Source: Membranipora membranacea
Taxonomy: Eukaryota > Bryozoa > Gymnolaemata > Cheilostomatida > Membraniporidae
Reading direction: 5' to 3'
DNA: 64,000 nt
Assembly: GCA_914767715.1 (NCBI GenBank)
Contig: OU612067.1
Coordinates: 25,704,162 to 25,768,161, forward strand
Shown one piece after another: positions 1 through 12,600 of this stretch. The notes under the pieces are model-generated. The model was not told the origin of the DNA, did not search any database, and saw nothing but the letters and a program-made list of their open reading frames with translations. The stretch's first letter is position 1. Every line of letters begins with the position of its first letter. The position numbers were made by a program, and so were the translations under genes.

Positions 1-81
1 CAGGGTACATCCCGCTTCGCAACGTATACTATCAGACGTAAATGCACCCGCTACAAGCTCCGCTTGTAAGCTTTTTTAGAC

Positions 82-263
82 ACCAGCTCTGCTGGGATGG
101 CTTCGCCACCAGTACGACCCTCAGTACACAGCTCTGCTAGGTTGGCTTTGCCACCAGTACGACCCTCAGTAAACAGCTCTGCTAGGTTGGCTTTGCCACC
201 AGTACAACCCTCAGTAAACAGCTCTGCTAGGTTGGCTTGGCCACCAGCACGACCCTCTCTAGG
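82..263. repeat. 45-bp minisatellite, four copies
   Basis: The unit CAGCTCTGCTAGGTTGGCTT plus GCCACCAGTACGACCCTCAG and a short tail is repeated four times with few changes. 45 bases is 15 codons, and one minus frame is open through all copies, but no exon signals support coding. Confidence 0.85.
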
Positions 264-536
264 CTGAAGTTATCTATCCAGGAGTTCTATACCCAGGAGT
301 TATCCTCTCTCGGCTCATTCATGGTGAGTTTGTTTCGCTAGATACAGTTAGCCTGAAAACCAAACCCTAGCAAGGTCACGGCCAGGTGTTCCACCCTTTT
401 GATATTTCTCGTACCACAACAGCAATTTTCTGAGCTAGTCGATTCGACAAGCTTTAAGAAGTTATGAGCCATTATGGCATATTCAGTAACGTTGAAGTTG
501 AACAATGACAGAAAGATTGCAGATAAAATTACTCAC

Positions 537-896
537 CATATGATCGGGTTAGGATGGTAGTACTTCCCATGTCTCATCCATGGAATCAGTTTCTTTTTAA
601 CTAAAACGTCTAGGTTTGAGGAATGATTTCGACCATATGTGCTAGCTTTGTTGGCTCCATCTCCTGTAATACAGTCCTTTCTTTTTCTAGGAGTGTTTCC
701 CTGTTTTACGTCCAAAGACTTGCACTGTAGGGGAATGTAGTCCTGCTGTTTTTCTAGATTTGGCGTGTTTGGATTTGTATTGTTTGTCATAATAATATCA
801 CCTTGTTTTGATGAGTTTGAGCTTTCCCAGATTCTCAACCAGTGCTTGAAGGCAGGACCTAACTGTTCTGGAGTGCACCAACCAATCCGCGGATCC
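537..896 (-). CDS. Possible first exon of an unidentified minus-strand gene
   Basis: A frame from ATG (MDPRIGWCTPEQLGPAFKHW) stays open for 120 codons to a good donor, GTGAGTAA, at 536. The N-terminal 30 residues look protein-like (many Trp, Gly, Pro), while the rest is polar and Lys/Asn rich. No downstream exon was found before the window ends. Family not recognised. Confidence 0.35.
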
Positions 897-3271
897 ATAA
901 ACCAAAAGGTTTCGAAATTGTGGACAAAGTTTCACCAGCTGGGTGTGGTGGGTGGGTCTGTTCGGTTACAAGTGAGAATTGAATCTAACGAGATTTATGT
1001 GCACGCATGCGTGAATTTATCAGGACTATACGGGGTACGACCAGTGGGCCCCAGCTAATAATTATAATAAATTTGCAGGAACTCGTTCTACATAATAATG
1101 TTTATTCCAGGGCAAAATAATAGGAGTCGGTCAATGATAAGTGCGATGTACTATCAGAGGATTTTAATTGGCTGAGTCTTCAAGTAATTGCCAAGTACAT
1201 AAAAGGTAACCTCGGTTTAAGCAGAACACACGTGCTTGAAAATGTGATTCGGAGAACTAAGTGAGGGTAACTCCTAGAAATATATACGAACCAAGTTTCC
1301 AAACTCAATATAATTTCTAGCAGGGAGGCCCCCACCATTCTCCCTGCCCCCACCCTCCCTGATTCTAGTCAGAGTCTTGCCATATTTTCTGATGATTTTT
1401 AAACAACAATTTTATGAGAGAAAGAGGAGACGGTATGTGAAAGTATAACGCAGTGACAAAGATATACAGCAGGCTGCAGCTTGAATGCATGTTACTTCTT
1501 TTTACTAATTACTATAACTGAATGAACATCTTCAAAGGATACTGGGGAGTATGAAATCCTGTGTGAAGACGTCAAATATGCTGAAAGGTGCAAATATTGA
1601 AGAGCGTAAGTATAAGTGATGACAGAAGAATAATGTCACTATTTAGACATCCCTTATGGAATGGAAATAAGATGATGTTGTCATGCCAGCCAAGTCCCAT
1701 CTGACCTCACAATGCAGCTGCCTACTTGTTGTCTTTTGTTTTGCGAAAGGGGTTAAACATATGTTTTAGTGCATTGAAACGGAACCAGATGAAAATGTCA
1801 CTGGAAGCTGTGAGCATACCTGACAAGTTGTCTGGGCGCTATATCTGGTGGTGCATCACCTTGCGGGTGGGATGGTCTGAGGGACACTCAAACCCTCCCG
1901 CCGATGGCACAGGGCAGCACCCAAGCCGCCAAAGCTCTTAGTGGTGGATAACTAAAATTTTCCCAATTCTAGCAAGTTAAACAACTTTCAAACTAAATGG
2001 AATTGGTAATAATAGGTTATAGTAGGTAGAAAACTAGACCTCATCTCAGTTGACTATGCAAACAAAATTTCGCTAAGCTCTTAGGCGCATAAGTGGGGTG
2101 GTTATATGGTTGTCTGGTATCATATGGTCATCAGTTCAAATATCTGGTGATACCCTATCAAATAGGGCTGGAAGCAGGGAGTTTGGGACCAAGCTCCCAA
2201 ATTCCCTGCTCGAAGTGAGGATCTGAGATTGCAGCATGTAGTTATCTACACATATCCAATGAAAGGATAACTCCAAAAATTATTAAAACCTCATAACCAT
2301 AAGAATCCTTGTAGAAACCTGTATTTGACAGAGGTAAATCAAGTTTGTTCCCTCTGCGGTGGTGAAGTGATAATTGCAAAATTCATGTATCGAGGCGCTG
2401 TACCACAACACACATATGTGGCTTTAAATATTCCTCCAGATCAGCAGAAGCACATGTTCTAAGATGGAGGCGCTTCTAGCATTTCAACCATTCTGTCTTT
2501 GGATCATGTTTTGGCAGTTTTGACATTGAAATTTCAAGGATGTTGCACTTAAGAACTGTGAGTGCCGTGCCAATAACTTATTACGTAAATGTAGCTTATT
2601 AAGGTCAGAAGGATAATTTTGTACATAAATTTGATTTCTGATTGGATATTTCAGCTAGCAAAGTATTAAGAAATAGTCTCAAATTCTGCGTGCATACCAT
2701 ATTACCATTACCTTACCTTAGAGAAGCTATGTCAATGTTATGCTTATCCTAATATATTTTATTTGTTGTGGATAGAAATGACCAAAGTAATATCACATGA
2801 TATTGATTAGCCATATACGTAGTAGGCCTAGAGAGTAAAACGATCAGATTGTAATCATTCTCAAACTTGGTCAATCTAATAAAAATGGATTCGATCCTGC
2901 CAATTGCTGGTCTGGTATGTTTGTAAGATATAAAGTATATACATCATTACAGGGAACATCGTACAGTGATAGAGCCCCCATAAACATTTTCAGAAGTATG
3001 GTCAACAAGAGCAAGTGTAAAAAAAATGGTTTGCAGCATATCGGCTAAGTAATTGATGGCGCCATAACATATATGAGCGGAACAGTTATGCAGTGTAGCA
3101 ATTATCAAAAAGTTAAAAACTACCTTTGAACAAAGCAACATAGACATGGAGCTAAATGTCCAACTCATTACAGGGCACTCATAATAGAAGGATATGTCAC
3201 CGACAAAAATTGTGATTCAGTTTACAGTATGAATCACATTCACTCTGAGTTGGCGAGTTTACTATACACAA
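897..3271. other. No recognised gene; one hairpin
   Basis: Short open frames (1726-1941 plus, 2947-3168 minus) have no splice or family support. At 2174-2208 GCAGGGAGTTTGGGA faces TCCCAAATTCCCTGC, related to hairpins at 27125 and 28746. Confidence 0.5.
2758..2763 (-). terminator. Possible poly(A) signal for the fusion gene
   Basis: TTTATT on the plus strand is AATAAA in the gene's direction, about 510 bases after the stop at 3272. It is the first such signal I find, but a hexamer in AT-rich DNA is weak evidence. Confidence 0.2.
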
Positions 3272-3649
3272 TCACTTTGTACTATAACCGAGCTTCTGAA
3301 GAAGACTTTCCTTAGTAGACTTATTGTTACACTTTGTAGTGTCTCGTTTGTCTACTGCTGGATGGAGTATGAGCATCTTCTGCAGAGTGCTTCGTACTTC
3401 TGGGTCCTGGCTGTAACCTTTCTTCTTCATACACCAGATTGCATTAGTTGTCATGTCATGCATTGATGTTTTGCCATCAGCTTGCTTAATCTGATCAGCA
3501 ATAGCACCAAGGAATGCTCCTCTTTCTGACATTCCTCCAACTACTGTTGAAATCAATAACAGAGTGTGCGCCCTGTCCAGTACTATGCTATTTCGCTGGC
3601 TGGTGGAGAGTCCAGAATATACGGGTTGACAAGCCTGAATTATGACCAC
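3272..3649 (-). CDS. Last exon: caspase p10-like half with the catalytic Cys
   Basis: The exon follows a TTTTACAG acceptor and joins the previous exon in phase 0. It opens with VVIIQACQP, the strand carrying the caspase nucleophile (family consensus QACRG; Arg-Gly is Gln-Pro here). About 28 residues on, LLLISTVVGGMSERG resembles the p10 stretch with STxPGxxSWR, so the Arg that contacts the substrate Asp seems kept (S-E-R for S-W-R). From Cys to that Arg is 36 residues, against 44 in caspase-3, so the loop normally cut between large and small subunits is short. The rest (IWCMKKKG, STLQKMLILHP) fits p10 helices. A Lys/Asn-rich tail of about 25 residues ends at TAA. I assign this by motif; the protease may act as a single chain. 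Confidence 0.8.
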   Translation of the reverse strand: MVIIQACQPVYSGLSTSQRNSIVLDRAHTLLLISTVVGGMSERGAFLGAIADQIKQADGKTSMHDMTTNAIWCMKKKGYSQDPEVRSTLQKMLILHPAVDKRDTTKCNNKSTKESLLQKLGYSTK

Positions 3650-6600
3650 CTGTAAAATTCAATCATAGATATGTGTTGAATTTGCAAAGTCTTCAGACTC
3701 AGACATCGTAGAGGTAAATTCTAAGTCAAAGTGATAACTAAAAGTCTCAAACACAGGGGAGGACGATTAACGGATAGTAACATTGTAACGAATTTGTACT
3801 TTGATCCACACAGCGGATATCCTGGTGCTATCTCCACAATATCCAGTTATGATCCAATCTATGTAATATATATTCTAAGATAAACCGCAGGTTAACTTAC
3901 CAATGGGATGTGCGCAGGTAGCCTCGCCTTCAGCAGATCTAGAATATTCGATATCGGCATTTTAGAGTCATTGGCACCTGCTAGATTTCCGGCTTCTCCG
4001 TGTGACATCAGCGAGACAACAAGTAGTGAGAGGCCTTCAGATAGCAGCTTACTGAGCTCACTATCGATGGTGGGAGGTAGCTTTTTCGCATCAGTCCATT
4101 CGAATAAGCTGGTCGTGATCCCAACATGCGTTAAGCTGTCTCCGATGGCGTTAGCCTCCTCAGTAGCACCCTCTCTCTGATCTGTGCTATACAGCACTAA
4201 TCCAAACGACTTGACATGAGTCTGCATGATTGGTATGATGTACTGATCACTTCTATCAAAGAGCAGACTGATATCTTCTGTGTTTAGTGGGTGTTTCTCT
4301 ACAAGCTCCTTCAGTGTCTTGGCCTCACCTGATCAAAAACACATCGTTCAAATGATAGTTTTAACCAGTTATATATTTCGTATAGCTCATCTGGGCATGG
4401 CCACAGTATAATAAGCGTATAATTCTCAGTTTTTTATTTTTTTATCAAAATTGAAGACTGGAAGAGATATAAATCGCAGGGTACGATCAACATTGCTGCC
4501 CTTCATGTTGTACATATTTTATGCATATTTTATACTTACTTGATAAGTTGATGTTTGAAACATACTGCTTGAGCACATCCTGTCCCTTTTCAACAACGGC
4601 TGAACCTGAAATGGAGATAATTGGGTGTTTAAAGCTGCTGATAGAGAGACCAAATATTCATTGATTCGTTGTGTAGAGTGATCAAAGCTCAGATGCGTGT
4701 TAACACATCGATTCTAAAGTGGAACACCGGAGCCACTCCCATAAACCTCACATGTTCTCTATTCCATTCTAGTTCTCGTTCTAAAAATCGGCCCAGGGAG
4801 TGTGAAAATGAAGACCAATTACATTTTAGTGCAAACATATAGATCTTTTAGCACTCATGTCGGAATAAATCAGCAAATTTTGATACTCTTCAGGTATATT
4901 TGATTCATGAATATCTACTCACATGGATACATCAGCGGTGTTGGGATATCAGCATCCTGTGCACAGCTGAAAACCTCATCCCCACTGTAGATGTTACGAG
5001 CTGGTTCATTGGCTGCTAGAGTTTCTGTTTGAAACCAGGAGGGATCCACTTCTGTATGAGGAGACGGGTTGCTTGTAAGTAAGCAATGTGAACAATAGAA
5101 AACAGTCTCATAACGCACTCCTCTCCAAACAGATTTCAGCTCAGCAATCAGCTGTTGAAGAGAAGCCAGTTGTTTTGTCCAAGCCTCAGCGACGTTTTTA
5201 GGAAGAGCGAGAGTCAGTAGTGTGACACGGTTGTCAGAAGCATTGTGCAGCAGGTATTTCTGTATTCTGTTGCTTTGGGATACAACAGCACCATTAGTAC
5301 CAACAGCAGGAGAAGAGAATGGCTCGGAATTTTTATCCAGATATGCCGCTGTGATTAGTGAGAACACGTAGCCTGGAACTTTAAAACCACGCAGGTATAG
5401 ATCTACTTTAAGAGGTATACGGTTAGTAAAATCCCCTGGCGCTTTGATCTTTCTAGTGGCAAAGTATGGTATGATGTATTTCTGATCACATGGTCTAGCA
5501 TCTGGCCCACATAGATGGACTAGTTGAAATGATCTCAGAATTTCCACTGCAGCATTAGCTGGTAGTTGTGATTCTCTCTCCAACATATTTACGAGTAAAG
5601 CTGCTTCCATGACCCCAGACCTATTGTAAGTCGTTATCATATCCTGATATTTATATTCTCCTATTGACTTGCCGTCATGTTCAAAAGGGATAAAATTATC
5701 CAAACGGGTCGACCAGTCTTTATCATGGGTGTGGCTATAGAGGATTGCTATCAGGCCAGTTATGATCTGGTGGCGGTGGAAGACATAACAGGAGAGCTTA
5801 GGATTGTTTTTGAACCACATCAGTCGTCCGATTTCATGTAGATATTCCAGGGTCACGTGATCAGGGTCATTGGGGAACTTGATATCAATCTCTGAAAGTT
5901 TGATAAACGGCTTGGTTGTTTCTGACTCGATATCAACAAGCATAACATACCAGCTGCCAGGTATTTCAGTATTCAATACGGCGCCTACAGCTACCAGCAT
6001 TTCTTTAAGTGAGTCAATATCAGGTTTAGATGATTTGGTCGAGAAACCTGAAATCATATTAACCCTTATCAGAAGCTCTGAAATGTCAGTGAAGCTTTTC
6101 ATGATGAAAATTGGACTCAGGGATGATGCCACATGTGTTTCGGACTTGATTATTTTGTGGCGTAATTTCTCGGTTGTGTCAATAAGCTGCTGTTTCCTCA
6201 GATTGTAGCACTCATCAGATATCTTATCACAGTGAGTCAGAACTACTACTGGTCGACAGAGAGTAGGACAAGCTATGTACATGTGGGACAGCCAGTCGAG
6301 GCAAACATCCTGACATGCAGCTTCCTCTCCCTGCTGTACTACTAATCTGTCAAACTCTGCAATGTCTATCACAAGGAGTGGAACACTTTGCGACTTAAAT
6401 GACAGTTGGTAGGCAAAGTTATAGATTTTATGCCCTCCAAAGTCAACAAAGACCAGCTTAGTGTTCTGGTCGACAGCTGCCTCACAGACTTTGAATACTT
6501 TGGTAGCCTCATCTAACATCCCTTCAGTAGATGTTCGTGATGTGAGTACTCTTTTGTTCTGCTGAACACTCTTCACCAGACTTGTTTTCCCTGCTTCACT

Positions 6601-9600
6601 CTTTCCGATAACAGTCACAGGTATGAATCGCAGATTACTACCTTTTTCCAATTTTAGGTCTGAATAGTATTTTCTCACAGCAGTCACACCCTGTTTGCAG
6701 ACAGCATATGGAGGAGATGTTAGTGCAGTACAGCCGTCACAGTCAAAAGTTGTGAGTGTTTTGATGCTGAACAGGCTCTCAGGTAGTGTGGTGAGTGATG
6801 AGTTGTCACTGATATCCAGTGCACGAAGGTTACTCAGCTCTCCTACGCTGCAATAATAAATTATGTTTTTTACTTAACGAGGAAAATATACAATCTTCAC
6901 TGTGTATATATTTCTTACTTGCTGAATGAAAATCTCCATTTGCATTAGCATCATTAAAACTTTTTTGCTTTTTTGTTCTTTACTTGTCGGATAACCATGT
7001 TTGGTTTGGTAGGTAGTAATGAGTCAGAAAATTTACTAAAGACTGTCCGCTATATCTTTAGTCCTTAATTTAGCATATTGCCGAATCCTGGTGTCAAGTT
7101 CTCAAACTCCTACTCAATAATGTAAGAACCCAATTTAGCTAGCAATTGCCAATAAAACCTTCAGGTGGTAGTGGGTAGACAACTAGTGCTAAAACAAAGA
7201 GGATTCTCACTCCGTCTCGGACAGCATCGGGAAAGTTCGACGCTTACGAACTTTCCAGATACTGTCCCAGACGGACCCAGACAGTCTGGGATTGTGTCAT
7301 TTTCATTTTCACATTAACTGGGATGGTTATCTGGGATGGTCATCTGGGACAATGTTCACCAGCCATTATGGCTGGTGCACATTGTCCCAGACTACCATCC
7401 CAGATAACCTAACCTAACCTAACCTAACCTAACCTGATACATTTTAATGCCTCCAGCTGAGTCAGTGAACTGATGCTGTAATAAATATACATGTATATTA
7501 ATACATAATGTCAGATGAGGAACCAGATCCGCCTCATTTCTTCTATATCATTTTCGCACCAGGCCGTTATCCCACCTCCCGTTATCCCATGAAGCCATTT
7601 CCCCCCTGGATGAGTTACCATGCTGCCATTTTCCTGCTTTGACAATTTCTCACCAATCCATTTTTCCACCAAGACATTTTCAGTTTGGGCTGTTTTCCGA
7701 ACAAGCCAATTATCCTCCAAGAAAAATTCCAAATGGACTGTTTTCCCACCAAGACCATTTATCACACCATGCAGTTTTCCCGGCATAGTTTTTTTTAACA
7801 TAATACTAACAGTTTTCATGTCCAGCCAACGTTGTAAAAGGCAGTTTGGGTAATGGACCTGTGACTTGATTTCATTGTTAAAGTTTGTGGATTTTGTTTT
7901 GAGTTTTCCAGCGCACAAGTAATTGTACAACTGACTGATTTCAACAAGATGGTCTCAATGTTATAAAATACTTTTTCAGCAAAAGAACTTTATTGTTCCT
8001 ATAGCGTTTTCTGTACCAATCAGAGAAGAACTGCGAGATCATATTAATGTAATTGATAAATTACTGACCAATGACATTTTTTCACACGCCATTTTGCTAC
8101 TACACATTATTTATAAGTTGTACAGCATTCTACGAGCCATATGTATTGCTGAAGAGATATCTGGTAAACGCTGACAAGGTTATTGGCAAAATCCCTCTTT
8201 AAAATGAAGCTTACACCATGTGTGTACACTGCATGGCCTGACCATGCATGTTAAAGTTTGTTGTACTAATTTTCAAGCTATTATCAATAACCACCAAACA
8301 ATGTAAAGAAAATTAAACTCCTTTTGGGGTTTGAGGCTACCATTTTTTTCCGAGACAATTTCATAACATCCAAGCTTTATCAAACTTTGGAATTGTTTCC
8401 TCTTGTAATAGTTTGGGATCCTGGGGTCAAAATCCATGTTGAAAGTGTAAAAGCTGAGTTTCATACATTATTTAGTATAAGTGTTATATTTTTGTATTCC
8501 ACTCTCAGACCAGAAATCACAAGGGTTGTTTTATGGAATTTCACTCATCTTAATCAGGGGGGACATCTTTTTCCATAATCAACTTTTCAGAACATATCTT
8601 TAACTTGTGATTAGCTTTGTATAGGAATTAAAAATCATTTACCCAGATTGTTGATGTGCTGCCAATTGCGCAACGTCATGACCTTACATTAATTTTCTGT
8701 GTTTGTCATCTTGAAAGGTATTTTTCAATTATCTATGGGCTTGTCAGATAAACTGAATCAGCAGAAATTTTTTTAAGTGTCTAGAGAAAAATAATTGAAA
8801 AATTTATTCAGCTATCTCTGATCAGTTGGAAATTATAATGAATTCAATCGAGTATGCCCCTTTATGAATGAAGTGAATTGACGTAACGCTAAACAATCAT
8901 GATCGTATTGCGTGTAATTGTTGCAAATTTAAGTGTTTAGCTGTTTTAAAAAAGCTCTACATTAACAGAAATCCAGGCTTGAGACATTCTGAACGATATC
9001 ATATAATTCTAACTCATTATTCAGACACAATTAACCTGTTTTTAACTATATATCATTATTTATGTTTCGTTTTCTATTCGTAACAGATGATTCTCAACAG
9101 TGCATTTACGATGTGTTATGTCTCAAAAACCAATTCAGACAAAATTGTGCGATCAAGCTATACTTTCATCAATTTTAATCACTGAAATCAAGACAATATC
9201 ATTTTAAGTTACAGAAGATTGGGGATGCACAGGAAAGATTCCATTCTATCGGTGAACACAAGCAGATGAATGAGCTGCCACAGATACTATGATTCAATTT
9301 TGCTTGCCTTTGGTTTTTCTAATTAACACATTATGTAGGACAGTAAAACAGTTAGATATAAATGTCAGACAAATACACTCAACCTAAACCATGAGTTAAT
9401 AAAGTTGCTAGCTCTGTTTAGTTACCAGGTTACAAACTCCAGCCTATCCAGCTTGGACTTGAAGGAACCTATAAGTCATGCTCCGTTAACCAGTCCAGGT
9501 CAATCCTGTAAATAAATCTGAAAAGCCTAACGATTACTATGAGATGCACACTTGGGGAGGTAGTAGGCAAATATTTATGAGAATGACGCCTTGCTGAGGT

Positions 9601-12600
9601 GTGTTGATCTTGAGAGATGTTCTCACTAAGTACTTAAGCATTGTTGTCGTGGTAATGGCTAAACACTTTGAGTCTGCGGTCACATCTGCGTCCGAGAGCT
9701 TGGGAAGTTTTGGAGTTCTAAAGACCAGTGGTGTTTGTTTTTTTGTTATTCCGTCTCATTATGCAGAAAAGACTTGCAGCCCTCCTTTGCACAGCTTCAA
9801 GCCTGTTGGCCAGACCATCATTCACACAGTTTCATGCGGCCAATGCAAATCAGCACCAGTCTTACTGGTTGGCTGTATGTGTCTTTTTCACAGCTTTGGA
9901 GATGGTCAGAACGTTGCACCTATTAAACCTTAATGTGCTGTTAGTTTTGGAAGTGATGTTGATTATGTGAGTTCGCCAGGTTAGCTTGCTGTTAAAGGTA
10001 ACTCCTAGATATTTGACACCTTTGAGCTCTAAGTATTTTAGTGTGGTGTTGTTACAGTGGCGCTGAGGGGGCCAATAATGCTTTGAGAAAGTCAAGAGTT
10101 GCCTTCTCATGTGGTCGATCTCAAAGTCAAATCTTCCAACAAGCTTGTGAGGGTTTGAAGAACATCCTGCAAGTCCTGGCGGTTTTGAGTTGTATTGTAT
10201 ACCATTATGTCTTCCAGTAGTGTATTCATAGCATGGGCCAGGGGGCCATGGTCCTACCATCCTACCACTACCACCCCATCAATTTTGAAAAAAACTCTTA
10301 AAATTGCCATAAGTGTTTTAAATACGCAATGACTCTATTTACGATTATCAATAACAGGTAATCAGGGGGCGCCTTGTGTAATATGAATGGATAATGAAGC
10401 AATAAAGCACCAATGAAGCTGTTTTATAATGGCAAATTTCAGCTTGCTATGAGGTTTAGAGTTCATCAACACATCAAAACTGATACATGTGAGCTATCCT
10501 TCAGCGCCATGGCCGGCCCTAAAACATACTTCGGGCCAACTTGAACAAACAGCCTCTGAACATTGCATGTTCTAAATTGGTTCCACACTATATAATAAAT
10601 GTTCACCGTTTCTTTTTCAGTTCTAAGTATCGATCACAGTAGAGATCAAATGATGTCCCTCCCTGTAACCCTAAGATCCCTGTGGCCAAATTATTGTCAA
10701 TTTTCTTCTCAAAAAGGACTGGAATGTCTCACAACTGCCTCTGATTTTTGATAGTTTCCTGGGGGAGGTTCCCCTTACCCTCTGGCGGGAAGGCGCTGAA
10801 GCACCCCTCCCGCCCCAATCCCGCCTGGCCCCACCACTTCAAAACCCATGGACACAGCCCTGATGTCATCTGCAAATAAGCGGACTATGCATTTAGTGTT
10901 CTCAGGTAAGTCATTTATGTAATACTTGAACAGAGTAGATTCTATGACTGATCCTAGGGGTACTACTGATATCACATCGGCCATTGATGATTCATCACTA
11001 TCACCCAACGCTCTCTGCTTTCTTCCAGACAAGAAGTCTTCTATGAATAAGACAACTTGGAACATTGAACTAGCTTGTCAACCAGAAAACAGCAATCAGA
11101 GTTACCTGAATCTGAAAAAGGACTTACCAGGGGTTGCTTGTCCTCAGGGAAGGTGGTCGAGGGCTGGAGACCTGACCGTCATTCTTTTGAGAACTCTGGT
11201 ACTAACACCATCTTGTCCGGGTGCCTATTTGACTTTCAGGGATATTAGGTGTTTCTGTACACCCTAAGGGGCAATGATGTTTTCAGGCATCTTGGAGGCG
11301 AGTGTGAGGTATTGGTATGGGATGGGGTCTGAAGGATGTGAGAATACTGACGTGAATTGTTTATTTTGAACTTCTGCCTTGCCTGCCAGTCAAATATGCC
11401 AAAAATCTGTTGAGCTATTCCTCTTGACTGTTATCCTCATCAGTAAACATTCTGTGGACATACTCCGGATGTTGTTTCCTCATCATTTTTGACCACTTGA
11501 CCGCAGGTGATACAATTAACCTTTATTTACTTACTTACTTTACTAAATAAGGCTACTGTGCCTTTTACACCTCTTTTTCAATCTGTTCATCTTCAATCTC
11601 ATGGAGTTGCTTGTCAATCCAGGGATGCGAATCTCTGCGTCATTACTGCTTCTGGGGCACATAGATGTCGATGCCTTGAGATTCGTGACAACAAGGGTGT
11701 TATTCTGTCAGGAGGAGAGGCTCAAAGATGGACTGTGTTAAACCGTAATTGCCGAGTATGTCTCTGAATTTGGTATGTAGGGTTGGTATGTGGAGCCAGA
11801 TGTAAGTGTCATATTTGACCAATCGAAGCTATAAACTAGAGTAGGCCATCTTGTTTCTGTTATATTAAAGCATTCTGAAATTGATTCGCCTCAACTCAAG
11901 CCTGGTAATGTGAAGGTACGTAATTTTTGCTACAATATTTGTGGAATTTCTGTGTCGGGGATCCAACATCAGAAGATAAAATATAGTGGTTGTGGTCTGA
12001 GAAAACTACCTGGCGTTATTCGGGGCCTTAGATATCCTATCTTCTCAAATAAACTCCTTTGTGATTATTCGGAACCAACAGTGATGCCACAACCTTTCCA
12101 TCAGCGGTGTAAGGAAGATGAAAAGATAGTTGGGACATTAAACTGGAAAGCGAGTCATACATCTTTCCATCATTCAGTGAGTGCCCAAGGTTTTTCCATG
12201 ACCATCCCTTGTGCACAACAGGAATTCTAAATTTTCGGCAGCAAAAAAAAACAAATCTTCTTGGTGTAATGAACCCAAAAATGACCAAAAGTGTAATTGA
12301 TTGAATTTCCTAGTTGAGGCGCAGTTCTAGACTGATGAAGCTATTATATGGCCAATTTTGATCAAAATGTGGTGCGTTTTTTTTATCTTGTAACTGTATG
12401 CGTGATTGTTACTGCAATAGACATGTGCTTTTCCCCTGTGCATCCTACGATGAGATTATGAATCAATTAGTCTCCAAATGAACCTTCATCCATTTTGATG
12501 ACTTGCAATTACTTTTCTAACAGCTTTATTCCCTGTACAATACGGGACCTGAAACTGACCAAGCACTAAACAAGGCTAATACACCAATGTAGGATGGGTA

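Noticed and set aside
2947-3168. Additional exon after the caspase exon
   Set aside because: The caspase exon ends in an in-frame stop at 3272, and no acceptor or family match supports another exon.
7398-7436. Internal telomere array from chromosome fusion
   Set aside because: Short, and the same repeats are LINE tails at the other sites.
7511-7930. 139-codon minus-strand ORF
   Set aside because: Related copies in other units have frameshifts and different ends; it reflects the repeated intron sequence.
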